From: Polyangia bacterium
GTDB lineage: Bacteria > Myxococcota_A > Polyangia > Nannocystales > Nannocystaceae
Direction of reading: 5' to 3'
Assembly: GCA_030429545.1 (NCBI GenBank)
Contig: JAUIFF010000011.1
Span: forward strand, 124,001-188,000
DNA: 64,000 bases
The notes below the pieces were generated by a model that was given only the letters and a program-made list of their open reading frames with translations, was not told the origin of the DNA and did not search any database. A program made the translations under genes and the position numbers. Within the stretch, counting starts at the first letter, position 1. Every line of letters starts with the position of its first letter. Shown here in pieces: positions 27,401 through 36,849 of the stretch.

Positions 27401-29222
27401 CGCCCAAGCGACAGGAGAAGTCGGCAACACGTGCGGTCTCCGTGCCGGCAACGCGCTCGAGCAAACCCGCCAAGTCGGACCAATTGGCGACGCGGGTGAG
27501 CAACTCCGCGAGCGCCTCAACGGTCTCAACGGTTTCGCCAAACTCTTTTTGAATGGCCCGCCAGGTATCGATCGCCTCTTCTGGGCGGTCGAGTTCTCCC
27601 GAGTAGATCTGGGCGACGTCGACGAGGTCGGCACGGCGTTGGTGGCTGGTGATCCCGGCCCCGGCACGGTCGCGCAGGGCACCGACCAGCGGCTCCCAGC
27701 GCTCGAGCTCAAGTAAAATGTCGATGACGGTATCGAGTGCTTCGCGGTCGCGCGGGTCCTCGCCTAGGCGTGCCCGCCAGGCGACCAGCGCACGATCGTG
27801 CTTGCCGAGGTCAGCGGCCAAACGAGCCGCCTCACCACGGGTCGCGCGACGGATTTCGGCATCGCCTTCAAGCCCGGCAAGTCGCTCCAAAATGGTGAGT
27901 AACTCGTCTTTGCGATCTGCCTCTTGCAGCAGGTCACGAAGATTGCGGGCAACCGGCAGGGCCAGTGCTGGTTCGAGCCCCTCCTCACCCAAAATCGCGG
28001 CAAACAGATCGATCGCAGCCGCGGTGTCGGCCAACACATCGCGGTAGACATGGGCGGCCTCGAGCCGCAGGGCGATCCTTCTTGTTGTATCATCACAGGC
28101 TTTGGCCGCGGCCACCAGCCCCCGGACATAGGCCCCGTAGGCACCGCAACGCTCGGTCAGGTGCCGCAGCCGGAGGTGGTCCCTGTTGAGGTTGGGCCCC
28201 AACACCAACAGCGAGACATAGTTGTCGACAGCCTTGGGGGTACGATCCTGTTTGACCTCGCGCTCGGCGATTTCGCGGTGGAGCTCAATCTTGCGTTCGC
28301 TGTCGCCAAACGCCAGGGCGACCGTGAGTACGCGAATGATCTCGTCGGGCTCGTCACGACCGGCGTAGAAAATACGCAACTGGCTGAGCACACCGTCGCG
28401 CACCTGGGCGGTGATCGATTCGGCGTCGAGGATGAGCAGGCGCTCGAGCAGTGCGCGGGCGTCGTCGTCATCGGGATGGTCGGTCAAGCGCCGGCGCAGC
28501 TCGGCCAAACTCTGGTCTGGACGTTCGAGACGATCGAGCCAACAGGCGGCGATCCGCACCTGCAGGCCCTCGGGCGCGTCTTCGCCAAGGGCGTCGAGAC
28601 GCTGGTGCCACAGGTCAATGAGTGCCTCCCACTCCTCCTCGCGCTCGAGCAACCGCTCGAGTGCGGCGGCCAGCGGGGTGCTCTCCGGACGCAGCTTTAG
28701 TTGTTGCTGCAAATAGCTGATGGCACGCTTGGCTTCGCCGGCAAAGTCCCGGGCGATATTTGCAGCTTCATCTAAAATTTCCTCGCGCCAGGCATCGTCG
28801 GTTGCGGCGGCAAGGGTGCGGTCGTAGAGGGCGAGCAGTTCGTCCCAGCGCTCGCCGAGTGTCAGAATCGAGGTGAGTTGTTCAAATGCCCAACGCGCCT
28901 GTGGAAGCAGCTCCAAGACCCGGGTCAAAACCTTGACCTGGGCATCAGGCTCGTCTCCTAGCCAGGTTTCGTGGTAGGTGACTGCCCGCTGGCCAACGAC
29001 TTTGGCAACCGCGGCCTCGAGGTCCTTACGCAAAATGTCGCGGTAGACGGCGGCGACGTCCTCGACGCGGTTGAGAAATCCGCCTGTTTTCTCGAGCCGG
29101 TCCCAGAGGTCAGCCGAACCAGGCTGATCCCGAACTGCAGCAATTGCGAGTTCGAGGGCTTCGTTGAGATCAGATTGTTGACTCTGCGAGGACTCAGTGG
29201 TTCCACTGGGGTGCTGTGACAT
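21429..29222 (-). CDS. Giant tetratricopeptide-repeat protein (2597 residues)
   Basis: A 2597-residue, almost entirely alpha-helical protein built of degenerate TPR/HAT-like units (repeated patterns such as W-x2-L-x2-L, A-x7-P-x2-x2-A and DPRY/PENE turns) from about residue 20 to the C-terminus (LMEDPNCSEATTFLQEI). The N-terminus (MSQHPSGTTESSQSQQ) is polar, and there is no signal peptide or transmembrane helix, so a cytoplasmic scaffold is likely. An AAGGG-type ribosome binding site precedes the ATG. Myxobacteria encode several very long TPR proteins, some linked to motility (for example AgmK of Myxococcus xanthus), but length and repeats alone do not establish orthology. It is a single-gene unit bounded by a terminator and a 458-bp upstream region. 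Confidence 0.85.
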   Translation of the reverse strand: MSQHPSGTTESSQSQQSDLNEALELAIAAVRDQPGSADLWDRLEKTGGFLNRVEDVAAVYRDILRKDLEAAVAKVVGQRAVTYHETWLGDEPDAQVKVLTRVLELLPQARWAFEQLTSILTLGERWDELLALYDRTLAAATDDAWREEILDEAANIARDFAGEAKRAISYLQQQLKLRPESTPLAAALERLLEREEEWEALIDLWHQRLDALGEDAPEGLQVRIAACWLDRLERPDQSLAELRRRLTDHPDDDDARALLERLLILDAESITAQVRDGVLSQLRIFYAGRDEPDEIIRVLTVALAFGDSERKIELHREIAEREVKQDRTPKAVDNYVSLLVLGPNLNRDHLRLRHLTERCGAYGAYVRGLVAAAKACDDTTRRIALRLEAAHVYRDVLADTAAAIDLFAAILGEEGLEPALALPVARNLRDLLQEADRKDELLTILERLAGLEGDAEIRRATRGEAARLAADLGKHDRALVAWRARLGEDPRDREALDTVIDILLELERWEPLVGALRDRAGAGITSHQRRADLVDVAQIYSGELDRPEEAIDTWRAIQKEFGETVETVEALAELLTRVANWSDLAGLLERVAGTETARVADFSCRLGDVFRTRLSQPERAVKCYDASLTADPEHAGARAGLKELLENPAAGREAVEVLSQLYYAREEFVELAKIAEFRLASVEDPVRWVRVLRETAGLQEKHVGDKVAALGYLRRAMGLQPENLNIEDDVVRLTNETGDWETAVNAYREAIASLGDQNPERGVELRLKVAALLEDKLGRLDEALASFRAAQGIEPGNLVAARGAVRTGGAEADWQAVVAAFISVTRAHAKLDTEMLDTIEERASASGAYAGLAKVMAPELIGLAEALPTITAELEARLATWFIEQCEDDDSGRLALRRSLALEPGHVSRLEQLAALERATPNHDLLGTLLALAGQRGDHFDELYEAAGLACQLDGDTPKTREILDNLLNRSAALWNRGVQPAGARDNAACCGLAIDTLSEMYEQAGEKREAAQLLARGGSLPFNPEVAQNMRVRAAGLFVELQERLTAIDLYQSVIDERPEDIDLIRLLAPLCEAEERFPQVLALRRRELELTAPGSERLVLRLDIARIVGIIEARGGRVEALVSNLDEHPGHVPSLEALTEVLTDKGRVPQLTDFLCEHAQRLEGMDKGPQAAKLWSQAANLCESSLSDIERALECHRRVVGLQPDLDSLDALSRLHFDREEFAAAVPWLDRRLEHTPSGPERTVIVMQLARAHVGADQVPQAIRCLERANAEQPSETQIRDRLAELYREAGMWVPLAELLLVASDHIFDPKRAEAALREAATIYREHVEEIERAAGVLRKLAALAPEDFSIRSELADSLLAAGQLTEARQVLEDLVADYGRRRSSERATVHYRLAQLMRDNGEFEPALQELEQAAKMAVGNTTILLSLAEVARDAGQHGRAERAFRALLLAARRAPEKSAVGIARARYELSCLAAARGQDDQAHDLMESAISTALRSEDEAVKLQRVLIARKDAELLIRILEHRLQEKQGLERARLQAELADALEMSGRADEALELRLAALRIAGDNADVHDATREHTARIGQSQRYIDVVNELLAAAREGDNAEFVVDLTLRVADVYERDLQEFDAAQELYVQVENGSIRCVDAWVGLARIAAARGNRGRQVELLEKISALPEEQLSAEARAHAAFGLAELHLSEPDSRDAGLNAIRRALEADPRYDIAEPILRRAVNAAEDHAGLNALYEEVVRALGDQGLLLDYLEGRAAHHDVDLELVREGVVLADRLGAEERCDRMLHRIIELASGRPGNENTALWGYTELAQRSRRVGDIVGAIALIRQAREIEGADSIFELSHQLAMEAMGDETHRATGIELLEEMRMQDPGNRTIWEPLMKVYRDAEDHDRFSVLVVGTLDTLEDIEERVGLRLELVRLVLADEGREAEAVKLLRDVLEDVPGHRAAQSLLAEVFERTGYDEELVELLQQQLAAVREKGDVEDVIEISLRLGTLLGKTHPEDALGVLREALELAPQNRGLIEALLEQMGEDHDPRDRAEIMERLLAIETGEEAVALALQLAELWSALEDVEAVTRVLDLGCRAAPQNVEIRNRLEEFYRTHERWEELADLLVFAAQSEETAVRTGALLREAAGLYREHLDKPNRAAEVLREAYAALPEDMELLRELTTAMAAVGDHADAVQALTTALDEHQMDRDTRVSFLRQRAEFRAHVGDQAAAVEDLEAAHAIVGAELTGDLIAGLEKLIEVAGATDDREVERKATLRLVELLDGQGEVERARAALASWAEQDPSDVEVLQRLLDMDTAAENWDAVVENCSRLIAAAEGEAKIEAGKRLLAACEKADNPTAARAGLELVYESHPENEEIREQLKKIYTEVEAYSDLARILIREAAAVADEEKRFVMFRQAGELLLDEDGDAAAEALKQALELKPGDQRVIVMLVEAYAGAENFDEAHAILDKAIAAMRGRRSPDLSALQYRKACLARSQKDGEGELRWLKEAYHSDRNNGDVAVELADLAEKREDYDLAIRVLRSIALMDAAPISRAMAYLRQGYIADRRGDRQKAVLWGRKALMEDPNCSEATTFLQEIGEL

Positions 29223-29680
29223 CTGTGAACCCTTTATTGCGGCCGCCGGATGGCCGGGTCGTGGTCGGGTGGAGCAAGTTTCAAACAGGGCATTGGGTGT
29301 TGCGACGTGGAGCCATCAAGTGCAGCGATTGCCTGTCACAACTCCCGGCCCCGGGGACCGGGGCTGGACCGGCACGATACCAGCCTTTCTCGACGATCCA
29401 CACCGATCCCGACACGGACAAACCATGTTCAAACCAGCGAAGAACGCCCGCCTTCGCGCGGGTGCCCACGCGCCCGGAAAAGCCCCCACCCGACCTAGTG
29501 ATCTCAATGTCTTACCGACATTGACGGGGACAAATCGTGACGTGAAATTTTCGTTGCACACACATTTTCGCGCCCGCCACAAAGTTAACAGTGTGCAGTT
29601 TTGATGGGTGCGGGCGCAGTCGCCCGGGATGGGCGACAACAACGTTGTACAGGCACGTTCCCGCGAACTCGGTGGTGCGC
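29223..29680. other. Intergenic region upstream of the giant TPR gene
   Basis: No coding sequence is supported. Its main feature is an 8-bp perfect dyad at 29504-29524. The right part is AT-richer and carries a TTGTAC element (near 29646). It must contain the promoter of the leftward TPR gene, but I could not identify convincing -35/-10 boxes. Confidence 0.45.
29504..29524. promoter_or_regulatory. Perfect dyad upstream of the giant TPR gene
   Basis: TCAATGTC-TTACC-GACATTGA is an exact 8-bp inverted repeat with a 5-bp spacer, about 280 bp before the TPR start codon. It has the geometry of a transcription factor operator. It could instead be a hairpin, but no T-tract follows. Confidence 0.5.
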
Positions 29681-32041
29681 TTATGCCCGCCTACGGCGAC
29701 GCAACCCGAGTAATAATGCACATCCCCACAACCCGGACCACCCACTGTCATCGCTGCGACACGAGCATCCGGTAGATCGCTCGCTGGTGGCTGCCGGCCG
29801 CTTGTTTGTCACGGCCTCGGCGGACGAATCCGCACGGGGCGGCGCCGCTTTGGCTGGCTGTGAGCGCACCTCCTGCATCCCGAGTTCGGCGAGGAGCGCA
29901 TCGGCACCGACAACCCGATCGAGCAGCCACAGCAGGTAGCGAATATCAACGGTGATGTTACGCGAGCGTTCAGTTGTATAGCCAAAATCGCCCGAGATAT
30001 TCTCCCACACCCGATCGAAATTGAGCCCGACGAGGCGACCCTTGCCATCGACAACCGCGCTGCCCGAGTTGCCACCGGTGGTGTCGGCATTGGACAAAAA
30101 ACAGACCGGGACATCACCCAAGGCGGGATCGGCCCAGATCGTTTCGGGCGTTTGCGCGGCCGCGTCGCGGACGTTTTGGGGCAGGTCAAACGGCTTCTCT
30201 CCGGTGTGCTTGGCGACCTGCCCAGCCACGCTGGTCTGCGGGAGCGCCAACAGTCCCTCCTGCGGCGCATAGCCCTGAACCGTGGCGTAGCTCAGCCGCA
30301 GAGTGCCATTGGCATCCGGGTAGTGGGGCGCATCTGCCTGGCCCCGCAACATCGCAAAGTACTGCGGGCCGAGCCGGGCAAAACGCCCCTTGCGGGCCTC
30401 CGAAACTTTTTTGTTGGCTTCGAGCTCGTCTGCGATCGCATTGGCGAGCTTGAGCAGCGGATCTTTTGTATTTGCAATTGCATTGGCATCGGCCGCGTCA
30501 AATAGGGCGAGCAGCTGCTGCTGGTCGCGCAGTTGGGAGCCGGTAAACAACTTGCGTAGGTTGGCGGCGACCTCAGTTCGCGAACCATCTTTAACCTGCA
30601 GGCCGGCAAACGCTGCGATTTCCTGCCCGGGCTCGAGCTTTTGCGACCGGACGACCAACGAAGCCAGCAGCTGACTGTCGACATCGGGGTCGTGATTGCG
30701 CAGTCGCTGAAGCAGGCGGCCACGCAGCTTGTCGGCATTGCGCTGCATGTACCAGTCGTCGCGTTCGAGGTCGGGCTGCGCCTGGGCCCGCGCGCGCCTC
30801 ACCAGATCGACCGCGACCGCCAACAGTTTGGGCCCACGGCTGATGTGCCCAAGCAGGAGGTTTCGCGGATAGTCGCGCGCCTGCTCGGCGGTGTGCTGTG
30901 CGAGTTTGTCGAGCACCCCCTGGTACGACGCGTTGGCAGGTTTTTGGGCCCACGCTCGCAACCGCTGCTCAAACTCCGCCTTCCTCTTTAAGAGGTTCAT
31001 GCGTTTGATCCCCGCCAACATTCCACGCGCGTTTTTATGGCGATTGGCCAGGCTCTTCTTGGTGGCCGCGACCTTGATCGCCACCGCCGGGTCGGCCTCG
31101 CCAAGTTCTTCTAAGATCGAGATCCACTCGCCGTAGAGATCGACCCGCATCGGCAGCGCCTGCTCGACCTGGTGTTTGACCTGGGCGAGCGAAAGATGGC
31201 GATCGGTGTGGCCCGGGTAGCCCATCACAGCCACGAAATCTCCGGGGGACACGCCCTCGTGCGAGATCTGCAACCACGTATCCGGTTGGTACGGTTTGTT
31301 GTCCTTGGCGAAGTCCGCGGGTTTGCCATCGGGCCCGACGTACGCACGCAAAATCGAGAAATCACCGGTGTGTCGCGGCCACATCCAGTTATCGATTTCA
31401 CCACCGTACTCGCCGATCGCCGATGGTGGCGCATAGACCAGGCGAATGTCTCGCAGTTCCAAGTACTCCATCTGGCGATACACGCTACCGGCATCGAAAC
31501 TTGCGACGGAGCAGCGGTACCCCGGCTTTTGTTGCTCGCACGCCTGCACCAGCTGTTTGCGGGTTTTGCTGATTGCCAGGTACCGCGCCCGATCATCGTC
31601 GCCAGCCTTGGCGGCTGCCGCTTCGATGCGGTCGGTGACATCGACAATCCGCTCGAGCACCCGCACGGTCGTCTGCCTGGCCTCAAGTTCCTGCTCTAAA
31701 GTACCTGCTAAAAAACCGTCGGTGATGTAGTCGTGGTCGACGGTGCTTTGTCGCTGCAGGGCACCGTATGCACAGTGGTGGTTGGTGATCACAAGCCCGC
31801 GATTGGACACGAACGAAGCCGAGCAGCCGTTGAGATTGACAGCGGCACGCATCAGCCCCTTACCGTTGTTCCACAGGTCGGAGGTTTGCAGACCAAACCC
31901 GCGCTCACGCAATTGCTCGGCCAGGCCGGCGACCTGCTCGGGTGTCCATTGACCCTCGTCGGCGACGGCCGTTGGCGCGGCCAACAGTCCGGTTGCCAGG
32001 AAAAGCGAAACGGCGACAACAGATTTGCGGACCGGCCCCAT
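29681..32041 (-). CDS. S46-family dipeptidyl peptidase (DPP11-like) with MYXO-CTERM
   Basis: A 787-residue secreted serine exopeptidase of family S46, which removes dipeptides from peptide N-termini. An N-terminal signal peptide (SVVAVSLFLATGLLAAPTAVA) is followed by the catalytic His89 (ITNHHCAYG), an Asp in WPRHTGDFSI and the nucleophile in TTGGNSGSAV. After the Ser, the segment LNFDRVWE carries Arg where, from memory of the family, DPP11 (Asp/Glu-specific) has Arg and DPP7 has Gly; acidic P1 preference is therefore inferred. The C-terminus GCSCRS...LWGCALLLGLRRRRRA is a MYXO-CTERM sorting tail. The ATG at 32041 is chosen because it begins the signal peptide. Confidence 0.9.
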   Translation of the reverse strand: MGPVRKSVVAVSLFLATGLLAAPTAVADEGQWTPEQVAGLAEQLRERGFGLQTSDLWNNGKGLMRAAVNLNGCSASFVSNRGLVITNHHCAYGALQRQSTVDHDYITDGFLAGTLEQELEARQTTVRVLERIVDVTDRIEAAAAKAGDDDRARYLAISKTRKQLVQACEQQKPGYRCSVASFDAGSVYRQMEYLELRDIRLVYAPPSAIGEYGGEIDNWMWPRHTGDFSILRAYVGPDGKPADFAKDNKPYQPDTWLQISHEGVSPGDFVAVMGYPGHTDRHLSLAQVKHQVEQALPMRVDLYGEWISILEELGEADPAVAIKVAATKKSLANRHKNARGMLAGIKRMNLLKRKAEFEQRLRAWAQKPANASYQGVLDKLAQHTAEQARDYPRNLLLGHISRGPKLLAVAVDLVRRARAQAQPDLERDDWYMQRNADKLRGRLLQRLRNHDPDVDSQLLASLVVRSQKLEPGQEIAAFAGLQVKDGSRTEVAANLRKLFTGSQLRDQQQLLALFDAADANAIANTKDPLLKLANAIADELEANKKVSEARKGRFARLGPQYFAMLRGQADAPHYPDANGTLRLSYATVQGYAPQEGLLALPQTSVAGQVAKHTGEKPFDLPQNVRDAAAQTPETIWADPALGDVPVCFLSNADTTGGNSGSAVVDGKGRLVGLNFDRVWENISGDFGYTTERSRNITVDIRYLLWLLDRVVGADALLAELGMQEVRSQPAKAAPPRADSSAEAVTNKRPAATSERSTGCSCRSDDSGWSGLWGCALLLGLRRRRRA

Positions 32042-32236
32042 GGCCGGGGATGGTACCGCATTGCGCTGGCGTATTCGTCCCCGGGTCGTGATGGGGGAGT
32101 TTCCCCCCCATGGGTGCACGATCGACTGGCGACACCACCCACAAACCTGGCAAAACCCGATGTATTTCGCACATATGGATCTCAAATCACAGTGTAGACA
32201 GTTGCCCCCACAGCTGTTTTTGGCGACCATACAAAC

Positions 32237-33589
32237 ATGACTTTTAGGACATGTATTTCGAGCATGCTCGTCACGACTGTTGCCCTCGGCCTCCCCGCCA
32301 TCGCCGAGGCCGGACCGATTCAGCAGCCGGACAACACCACGATTCCCACTGGCAATGGCCTGCAAGGCGTCTTTAACAACCTCGGAGAGCCGATCGACGC
32401 GGTCCAGGATGCCGAGGTCACGCCGGAGACGTTTTTACCGGCATGTACAACGAGTTTCGAAGTGCACGCCCGGTTTGCCGCCTACCAAAATTCGTTTGGT
32501 TGGTACAACGCCAACGGCCAGCAGCCCACCCTCGCCGACCTGCACCAAATCCTCGAGTGCACCGACGGCGCTGGCGTGATCAAGTCGGTCGATATCCTCA
32601 GCGACCCGGACTACGCCGGCGGTGAGGTTGGCTTTTTCCAGGCCGTCGGTAACTGTGCCGACATCGATAACCCCAATACGATCTTCCACATTGTCTACTC
32701 CGAGCCGCAGTGGAACCCCGATAACAACCAAGAAGATCCGTTTATCCACCTGCTGATCTACGACAGCATCAACACCCCGCGGACCTACTACTTTGCCTGG
32801 GAAGACCTTTTGCAGGGTGGTGACAACGACTTTGCCGACCTCGTGACCTCGGTCGAGGGCATTTCCTGCTCGGGCGACCCGTGCATGCCGGTTGCGACAC
32901 CGGGCGACCCCGATGCCGACCTCATCTGTGGCGACAATGACAACTGCCCCAACAAGAAAAACGCCGACCAGCTCGACACCGATATGGATGGCGTAGGGGA
33001 CGCTTGTGACAACTGTCCCGAGGATGCCAACCCGATGCAGGAGGACGAGGACAACAACAACGTCGGTGACGCCTGCCAACTCGAAGGCACCGACACCGAC
33101 ACCGATACCGATACCGATACTGACTCGGGAACGGACACCGATGATCCGACCGACGCCACCACCGACGATCCGACCGACGCCACCACCGACGATCCGACCG
33201 ACGCCACCACCGATGGCTCGACCACCGATGGCTCGACCACCGACGGCCCCACCACCGATGGCCCAACCACCGACGACCCCACGCAGGGTGAAACAACGGA
33301 CGACCCGATGACCGGAACGGGTGACTCGATGTCTGGCACCGGCGACCCATCTGCGGGTACCGACTCGAACTCCGGTGGTGAGACCGATGCAAGTACAAGC
33401 GCAACTGCAACCGACTCCAGCGGCGGGTCTGAAACCACTGGCGGCGACTCGGACTCGGCAACCTCGTCGGGCGGAGAGGATGACCCGAGTGGCTGTGGCT
33501 GCCGGGCAACCACGCCGGCCGATGGTTGGCTGATTGGCCTCGCAGCCGGGCTGTTTGGCCTGACGCTACGCCGGCGCCGTCGCGGTTAA
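32237..33589 (+). CDS. DUF4114/thrombospondin type-3 repeat protein with MYXO-CTERM
   Basis: A 450-residue secreted surface protein. A signal peptide (ending near AIAEA) leads to a DUF4114-like beta domain (residues ~60-215). Its C-terminal part TYYFAWEDLLQGGDNDFADLV is a probable calcium-binding loop. Two to three thrombospondin type-3 calcium repeats follow (DNDNCPNKKNADQLDTDMDG, DACDNCPEDANP). Next is a long Asp/Thr/Gly/Ser tail with (Asp-Thr)n and DPTDATTD repeats, and finally MYXO-CTERM (GCGCRATTPADGW...LRRRRRG). An internal ATG at 32264 is an alternative start. It is transcribed divergently from the S46 peptidase over 195 bp, and a strong terminator follows. Confidence 0.87.
   Translation: MTFRTCISSMLVTTVALGLPAIAEAGPIQQPDNTTIPTGNGLQGVFNNLGEPIDAVQDAEVTPETFLPACTTSFEVHARFAAYQNSFGWYNANGQQPTLADLHQILECTDGAGVIKSVDILSDPDYAGGEVGFFQAVGNCADIDNPNTIFHIVYSEPQWNPDNNQEDPFIHLLIYDSINTPRTYYFAWEDLLQGGDNDFADLVTSVEGISCSGDPCMPVATPGDPDADLICGDNDNCPNKKNADQLDTDMDGVGDACDNCPEDANPMQEDEDNNNVGDACQLEGTDTDTDTDTDTDSGTDTDDPTDATTDDPTDATTDDPTDATTDGSTTDGSTTDGPTTDGPTTDDPTQGETTDDPMTGTGDSMSGTGDPSAGTDSNSGGETDASTSATATDSSGGSETTGGDSDSATSSGGEDDPSGCGCRATTPADGWLIGLAAGLFGLTLRRRRRG
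33143..33214 (+). repeat. Three tandem 24-bp repeats (DPTDATTD)3
   Basis: Three copies of a 24-bp unit, the first two identical and the third differing by one base, encode DPTDATTD three times. They lie inside the low-complexity stalk of the DUF4114 protein, next to an Asp-Thr hexanucleotide run. Copy number can change without loss of frame. Confidence 0.9.
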
Positions 33590-33610
33590 GCCGTCCCCTC
33601 AAAAACCACA

Positions 33611-33637
33611 AACACCCCGACTTCGGGGTGTTTTTTT
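33611..33637 (+). terminator. Rho-independent terminator
   Basis: A perfect 9-bp stem (AACACCCCG / CGGGGTGTT) with a 4-nt loop is followed by seven T, 20 bp after the DUF4114 gene stop. Confidence 0.93.
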
Positions 33638-33648
33638 ACGTGCTCGTG

Positions 33649-34917
<1,269 letters not shown>

Positions 34918-35060
34918 TGCCGGGAGCATGCCCGGCAACTGCCGCAATTTCAAAACTTCGGCATTGTCCGAACCCTGCACGCACCTAGCCGGTGGACTGT
35001 CGCGCTGGCCAGCGCGTGCGGACAAAGCTTGTCCACCCTGTAAAAACCTCGACTACGAGC

Positions 35061-36635
35061 CTACCAGAGCACCTTGAGCAGCTTCTTGCACTCGGCCCGC
35101 ATACCCTCAAACTGCGCCTTGTCGACCCAGCGCGATGGGATGCTCGGCCGGTTGCCGGGCAACTTCGGTAGGTGTGCCAGGGCGACCTGCCACGGAAACA
35201 ACTGACTTCGGCTCCAACCCTGGCGGCGAATCTCCGGTGTCGTCAGCGGGATCCATCCGCGAGGGTTGTCTCCCCAGGTCAACCACCGCACCGGCAGCGG
35301 TTCGGCCTCGGGGTCGGGCACACCGGGCCACAACAATAGGGCCGGCCGGGCCGTGCCGTCGTGTGTTCGCACCATCGCCGGCAGCAACACCGCATCACCC
35401 GGCATCACCTCCGCCCGCGGGATCCGTACAACCTGGCGCTCGAGCAAGGTCCCGGTGCGAACGGTCACCAACACCGGGTCGGCGGTGGCCCGCAGCACAT
35501 CATCGACTTTGAGGGTGTGCAGCGGCGGACCCTTGACCTTGGATTTGGTCGGCGTAAAGTCCGGACGTTTGGGTGTTGTCACCTCGGGCTCAGCCGGCTC
35601 GACCAGCGTACGTGATTGTAGCTGCAAGTTTTTCCAATCGAGCTTGTCCGGATCCTCGCGCCACAAATCGCCGAGCAGTCCATCGGCCCGTGGCCCGCCG
35701 ATTGCCAACACGGTGGTTTTGCCGCGCAGCACCGCGAGGCAGCTCGCAGGCGCTCGCAACCGACACTCCTGGGCATCGGGCAGTGGTGTGGGTTCCTCTT
35801 CGGCATCCGGGTCGTGCGGCGGTTGGGCGATCAAAAACCGTTGCAATACCCCGCGCGGGCGCAGGACATAGATCCACCGCGCGTCGCCGCCAACGGCCAG
35901 CGGCATGGCATTGCGCCGCGACATCTTGGGCATGAACTCGCGTTCGACCTTGAGCCTGCGGGGGGTGAGACCCACCGCACCGTCGCGGGCGGCGAGGATG
36001 ATGCGCCCCTCCGATGTCCTTGCAATTGCAACCAATCCCTCGTGGGGGACTTCGCCGGGGCTGGTGGTGCGCAGCTTGAGCTGCATGTAGCCCTCGGGAT
36101 GGTCCGGGTCGATCACCCAGGCACGGCTGTGGCCATCGACCCAAACACCGCGACCATCGGCGGTTGCCACCAGGCCAAACACCTGGTGCTCGCCGGTTTT
36201 ACGCCGGTGGATAGGCTCCTGTTTGTCGACACTCCACAGCACTTCGCCATGGCTGCCAACACCACACATCAGGCCCTTGCGCACCATACAGACGTGGTCG
36301 ACAAATCCCCCGAGCTTGCTGCCAACTTTGCTGTGGCGGGCGACAAACATGTTGCCGCGATGGAGGTGATGGCCTCCTATCCAGATGTCGCCATCGTCGT
36401 TGATCTGGGCGACGCTCGGCGACGCTGCCGGGACTTCGATGGTTCGCTCGAGCTCGAACGAACTCGCCTTGAACACCCAGACTTCGTGGGGCAGTAACAC
36501 CAGCAAGCGTTTGCCGTCGCGGCTGACTGCAATCGCGCGGGGGTTATCATCGAGCGCTACTTTGGTCAGGCTCGCTTTCCCGGCGACGATCCGACGGCCT
36601 GTGCCCGCGCGTTTAACTGGAACCCGACGTCTCAT
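35061..36635 (-). CDS. Protein of unknown function with propeller-like N-terminal half
   Basis: A 524-residue protein that I do not recognise as a named family. The N-terminal ~280 residues show repeated beta-strand patterns such as RAIAVSRDGKRLLVLL, DGDIWIGGHHLHRGN, VFGLVATADGRGVWVDG and LVAIARTSEGRIILAARDG, which suggest a WD40/NHL-like beta-propeller. The C-terminal part has no recognisable motif. There is no signal peptide, and the N-terminus is basic (MRRRVPVKRAGTGRR). A start 14 codons upstream is possible. Conserved Trp and charged residues at the C-terminus argue for a real folded protein. It lies upstream of the capA-like gene on the same strand, 143 bp apart, and is divergent from the cyclase gene. 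Confidence 0.72.
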   Translation of the reverse strand: MRRRVPVKRAGTGRRIVAGKASLTKVALDDNPRAIAVSRDGKRLLVLLPHEVWVFKASSFELERTIEVPAASPSVAQINDDGDIWIGGHHLHRGNMFVARHSKVGSKLGGFVDHVCMVRKGLMCGVGSHGEVLWSVDKQEPIHRRKTGEHQVFGLVATADGRGVWVDGHSRAWVIDPDHPEGYMQLKLRTTSPGEVPHEGLVAIARTSEGRIILAARDGAVGLTPRRLKVEREFMPKMSRRNAMPLAVGGDARWIYVLRPRGVLQRFLIAQPPHDPDAEEEPTPLPDAQECRLRAPASCLAVLRGKTTVLAIGGPRADGLLGDLWREDPDKLDWKNLQLQSRTLVEPAEPEVTTPKRPDFTPTKSKVKGPPLHTLKVDDVLRATADPVLVTVRTGTLLERQVVRIPRAEVMPGDAVLLPAMVRTHDGTARPALLLWPGVPDPEAEPLPVRWLTWGDNPRGWIPLTTPEIRRQGWSRSQLFPWQVALAHLPKLPGNRPSIPSRWVDKAQFEGMRAECKKLLKVLW

Positions 36636-36849
36636 GGGCGAGCAACTGTAGCCGGTTTCACGATGGTGGTCACGCACCCACGACGACCCGAGAAAGCGGA
36701 TTTCTCACCTCCGAGGTCAGGGCAGGGGCGCGTAAATATTGACCGGCTGCCAGCCAAACCTAAAAAGTGCGTGCATTTGCAAGCGAACCCAGGTTGGCAC
36801 CGCGCTTGAAATCACCCAACTGCGATGGCGTGGTACCGTGGTTGTGGCG

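Noticed and set aside
36739..36849. Extended N-terminus of the cyclase fusion starting at 36739
   Set aside because: The extra 37 residues precede the ferredoxin fold, look non-conserved and occupy the divergent promoter space.
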